Positions 60,501 to 64,000 of a DNA stretch of 64,000 nucleotides are shown one piece after another. Location: assembly GCA_000310025.1 (NCBI GenBank), contig FN649743.1, forward strand, positions 4,216,807-4,280,806, written 5' to 3'. The notes below the pieces were generated by a model. It did no database searches and had not been told where the DNA came from. It saw nothing but the letters and a program-made list of their open reading frames with translations. This DNA comes from Ectocarpus siliculosus. Its lineage: Eukaryota > Sar > Phaeophyceae > Ectocarpales > Ectocarpaceae. The position numbers and the translations under genes were made by a program. Position 1 is the stretch's first letter; every line of letters begins with the position of its first letter.

Positions 60501-63500
60501 CTGTATCCGTTCAGTTACTGTAGAAGGTATGTTCATGCTCACATTGTAGCGCCAGTCGTTCATATGTATCCCTTCAGCAGCCCAAGCATCCCGAAGGGGC
60601 TTCAAATCGCGCATAAACCTGCAGGTGGAAGCATGCAGGTGGCAATTGAGTCAAGCGTAGGCCTGTATCAACTGCACACAAACGAACGTCAGAAGACCGG
60701 GATAGCATCCAAGATACCCGCAGACATATTTCCGAAAAGATTCCACGACGTGCCAACATCGGATCCACAACGGCAGCGACCAAGAGCGGACAAGAGCGCC
60801 GCGCTGACAGCAACAACAGCAACAGCAAAGTAAGACCCGGCATGATGTTCATGACACAAACCTGATGGACAAACGAAGAATCCTTACACACCTACTTGTT
60901 TTGTCTTTCCCAGGCCCCACCGCGTTCCGGTGCAGGAAGATCACTTTAGGCAGTGCACCCGTTGGTGGTGCGGGCGGTACCAGCGGTACGTTTACCGGGG
61001 GAGGGATGGACGGGAGCCCTGGAGAACAGAAACAATAAAGTACGAAACGCCACCTCTATTGGTTGAAGCACTAACCAACCACGAGGTAAAGAAGCCGAAG
61101 CGCGTGTCCAGTCGACACCCGAATCGTCAGTTGGGTGTTCCCCACCGTGTGATGCGTTTGCTGGTAGTATTGATGTTGTAGGACCGGGTGTTAAACTCTT
61201 CAAGGTCCCACCTCACCCCCACGATTTGATATACGCTGAGAACGCGATGGGATTCCAAATAGTCGAAACTCCTCTACAGACAAAGATTATGGTCACAACC
61301 TTTACTCCCTGCACCCTGCCATAGCGGTATGCACCGGTTGGGCATTTACAATTGTTCGCTGTTGGTTGAGTCATGGTGGTGACGGTGCGAAGCACACCGT
61401 TGCTGATATTGTCATGTCGATGTATTTTCAGAGAAAGTATCCCCCAATAAGCAGCCTATCAAAATATAATACGGAGAATAAGAATGTTGGATATCCACCA
61501 ATACTGTCACCTAAGTACTCCAGGGCGTGATGCATCCACGCCCAAGTGGTGGAACTCCTGTCCGCCTGACAGTCAATGTAGTAGGGCTTCACAAACCCCC
61601 ATACCATATGATCTAGGCAGTGGAGCTCCCCGTTTGCGTGCGCTGGAGCTGTTTCGCACACGACAAGAAATCACACAGGAAGAATGGGAATTTGAACTAA
61701 TGATTGCCGGGGAACGTATGGTGTGCACTGCATCAAGAAAAAAGGAGTTTGAGAGTACGAGGCATGCAGCAAACGCGGCGTGGAAGATAATCCCTCTGCG
61801 CATCTCACCGAGGTTGGTGCCGTGCGCGCCTTTGTTGAGATGCAACGTGTGGTTGAACAGCGTGTTGAAAACATCCAGAAACTCTGGGTTGGTGCTGCCG
61901 TGCTTTTGCTTCACCTGCGGAGTGCGCACATTGGTCTGCGAGAACAGAGGCAATAAAGCGGAGGCAAACGACCGTGCATTCAGGCTCCCATGTTTTTTGC
62001 GGCATCCGTTGGATCATGCCCTACCATGTTAGCTGGAACTCAAACATTCCACCTCCAAAACAATAAACTTCGCAAACGTGTTACCACCACCTTTGACGCG
62101 ATAATTAGACCTGAAGACATGATTGGTCTACGCCATATCTACCGAGCACATGTATTTACAACAGCAATCCTATGTTTCCCCTAAGCAAACACTCATGTTC
62201 TCATCGGTTACGGGACGGTGGGGGAACGCTTTCGCTCGCCACTTTCCAGGGTCACTTGAGCATCTATCATGGTATTTTTCGAGACGTTTCTCCGTTTTTA
62301 CACCGCGTCGAGACACAACCAACAACCGGGCCTTGTGCATTGTAATTGAATATGTTCCATATGTAACTGCATGGTATCCTTGTCCGTGTCCTTGGTTCTG
62401 CCCCGACGACTGCCTGTGTTGGCCGTCGTGAGTCGGCCTTGCTGTACTCAGGTGCTTTCATGTGTTCTGTTTCAGTCGCTTCACCAACGTCGCTGGAGAT
62501 GGTGCAATTGGTAATGTGTGGTTCGGGTGTGAAGCGAACTGGCACACATTCCAAGCACGTTCGTATCAAGCACCCTTCAAGAAAAAGAAAAATTGGCTTA
62601 TTGCAAGTATCCCGGCTTCATATACTCCCTTTCATCAATACCGCCTAGAGTGCAGTATGGTCTACCCATCTTTCGACAATGATAAAGTTGCAGATACAGG
62701 TGCAGGGGTTGGCATGATGGTAATGTTTGCCCCGGAATACAGCAATGGACGTGCATTTCCCCCAGCAGCACCTCAACGCGCGCACCACCCTGTATTCAGC
62801 CCCCTCAACGCAGGAGACGGGCACGTTTTCCAGAGAGTTTCTTAGCTCGTTGTTCCAACATTTCTGAACGTATTGCGGCCTAGAAAGAGAATAGCTGCCA
62901 GGATATTCACGACCTTGATCACATAGTGTTGCACGAATGCGAAGACGTGAAAACCTAGCTGGGTACTTTCTAACCTCTGCCAAGTTCAGACTTTGCAATA
63001 TTTCTCTCCGAATAGTTCGGCAAGCCGATCCCCATCCCGCAAATCAAAATAAGAAGCTCACCGTCGAGTCACGCATCAAGCCAGGAGATATTTAAAAGAC
63101 TCACAGCTGTACTATTTCTAAAACACGAATATCGTGTGGATTCATTGATTGGTATTGCTAGGCAATTGTACGCTATCACAGAGGTAAGTCGTTGCCGCCG
63201 TTCTTCAAGAGTGGGGGAGAACAGGATAATGGACGGATGTAAATGTGAAGACAGCTGAACTCGCTATCAGGCAAGAGATTCACGAGCGCGGCCAAGGCAC
63301 ACCTTTTCGAAACGATTGCAGCTGGACAGCTCCACCCCGTCGCAGAGGCAAGGGGTGGATAGGATGTTGGTGGAGGTCGGCATGAAGTTGTCGTTGTGGA
63401 GATGGTACGCGTTCTCCTGGTAGTGCGGCACCGAGTAGAAGGAAACCCCTCTTGTCCTGTTCGTACGTTTCGTGGTAGTCGTCAAGTCAAGGATGTGAAT

Positions 63501-64000
63501 GGCGTGGAAGACACCGCCCGTGACGTGAAGCATGAGGCGTATCTTTTGACTACGTTGCAAAGATCTCACCGCTTGCATGCAAAGAGAAAACCTCAACCAA
63601 CACACATGAACACGGTGGCGTGCAACGACGCGACCACGCCAACATTTGGCAGCAATACCACTTTCGCCACGGCCTCCGCCACCACCACCGCCGCTACCAC
63701 CACCAACAGCAACAGATCGTGAGAGAATCACAAGAGGACAAACTAAAAACATCCACACCACCAGTCGTACCTCGAAGGGCACATGGTCTCCTCAAGTGGC
63801 TCCTCGTGGACCACTATTGGGCTTCCCCTTTTTTCCACCCCTGTGTGGAAAAAATCAACCCATCGACGATTTTCATGTTCAGCGCAACATGGACCACCTC
63901 AAGAGACGGGACGGAGGGTAGCCACCAACGTCTTTGCAGGACCTGCGTGTGCAGCAGAGAACAACCCACCCTGAAGCAAATGTGGCTCTTCAGGAAGATC
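57530..64000 (-). CDS. GT61-type glycosyltransferase (5' end beyond window)
   Basis: GT61 (DUF563) enzymes transfer sugars such as xylose, arabinose or GlcNAc in the secretory pathway; the substrate here is unknown. Exons in coding order: 63840-63771, 63549-63303, 61935-61809, 61018-60892, 60618-60543, 60245-60102, and a last exon ending at 57530 (starting 57772 or 57745). All joins checked are phase-consistent, except that an extra phase-0 exon could lie between 63303 and 61935. Key segments are TGGVFHAIHILDL and FYSVPHYQENAYHLHNDNF (N-terminal half), KVIFLHRNAVGPG with KTSRRFMRDLKPLRDAW (the R..R..N-like region), and the family hallmark YLGVHGAELTNVLYGNQG followed by VLVEV. The last exon (YFWRQIPVDYQVDHDMAVKT) fits the usual C-terminus. 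The N-terminal membrane anchor expected for a type II Golgi protein would be outside the window. Confidence 0.82.
58325..59340 (-). other. Protein-like open segments in the last GT61 intron
   Basis: Minus-strand frames 59339-59127 (GTVTASSIGLEQGFRQALEA), 58917-58750 (ENRASFGALKEIFHKVAQAR) and 58534-58325 have plausible composition but are in different frames. They carry no recognised domain and are not needed for the GT61 fold. They may be extra exons, a decayed mobile-element gene, or chance. Confidence 0.3.
62470..62845 (+). other. Plus-strand protein-like frame inside a GT61 intron
   Basis: Starting after a good acceptor (GTTTCAG), the frame reads GNVWFGCEANWHTFQAR, NWLIASIPASYTPFHQYRLE and GAGVGMMVMFAPEY and ends in a stop at 62845. 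It looks like a real terminal exon or a mobile-element remnant on the strand opposite GT61. No family is recognised. Its third codon positions are less GC-rich than in the confirmed genes. Confidence 0.35.

Overview
The window is nuclear DNA of an intron-rich eukaryote. Genes are broken into many short exons (down to 4 and 23 nt) with GT-AG introns, GC-rich third codon positions in exons, and introns and spacers full of microsatellites and DNA-transposon debris. This architecture, the frequent change of strand between neighbours and the gene content fit a stramenopile, most likely an Ectocarpus-type brown alga. That assignment is inference; no rRNA or organellar marker is present.

Layout. (1) 40-9017 (+) and 12770-21973 (-): two convergent flotillin genes with the same 14-exon structure and the same intron phases, separated by about 3.75 kb of non-genic DNA. 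Each begins with an exon that supplies only ATG+G, giving an MGNC N-terminus as in animal flotillin-2, and each has a conserved 23-nt microexon. Intron 3 is swollen by a different insertion in each copy: a fold-back element in the first, a 633-bp terminal-inverted-repeat element in the second. (2) about 23756-28189 (+): a glycine/serine-rich WD40 beta-propeller protein, interrupted by a 100-N assembly gap. (3) 29225-37728 (-): a 12-exon HGH1 homologue (armadillo-type chaperone for translation factor eEF2), whose complete reading frame could be reconstructed. (4) 41892-43217 (-): a single-exon ankyrin-repeat protein. (5) 43.2-49.1 kb: repeat-rich DNA with a second copy of the 634-bp element, a GAGCGG-type repeat cluster and a 57-bp tandem duplication. 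(6) 49088-54736 (+): a possible transmembrane exon, then three exons of an RGS domain, perhaps parts of one 7TM-RGS receptor gene. (7) 57530-64000 (-): a GT61-type glycosyltransferase whose 5' end lies beyond the window.

The genes do not form an operon-like unit. Flotillin (membrane microdomains), the RGS protein (G-protein signalling) and the GT61 enzyme (secretory-pathway glycosylation) all act at membranes, but nothing in the sequence links them. Exon coordinates were derived by hand from splice-site and phase consistency plus remembered family alignments; no transcript evidence was available.
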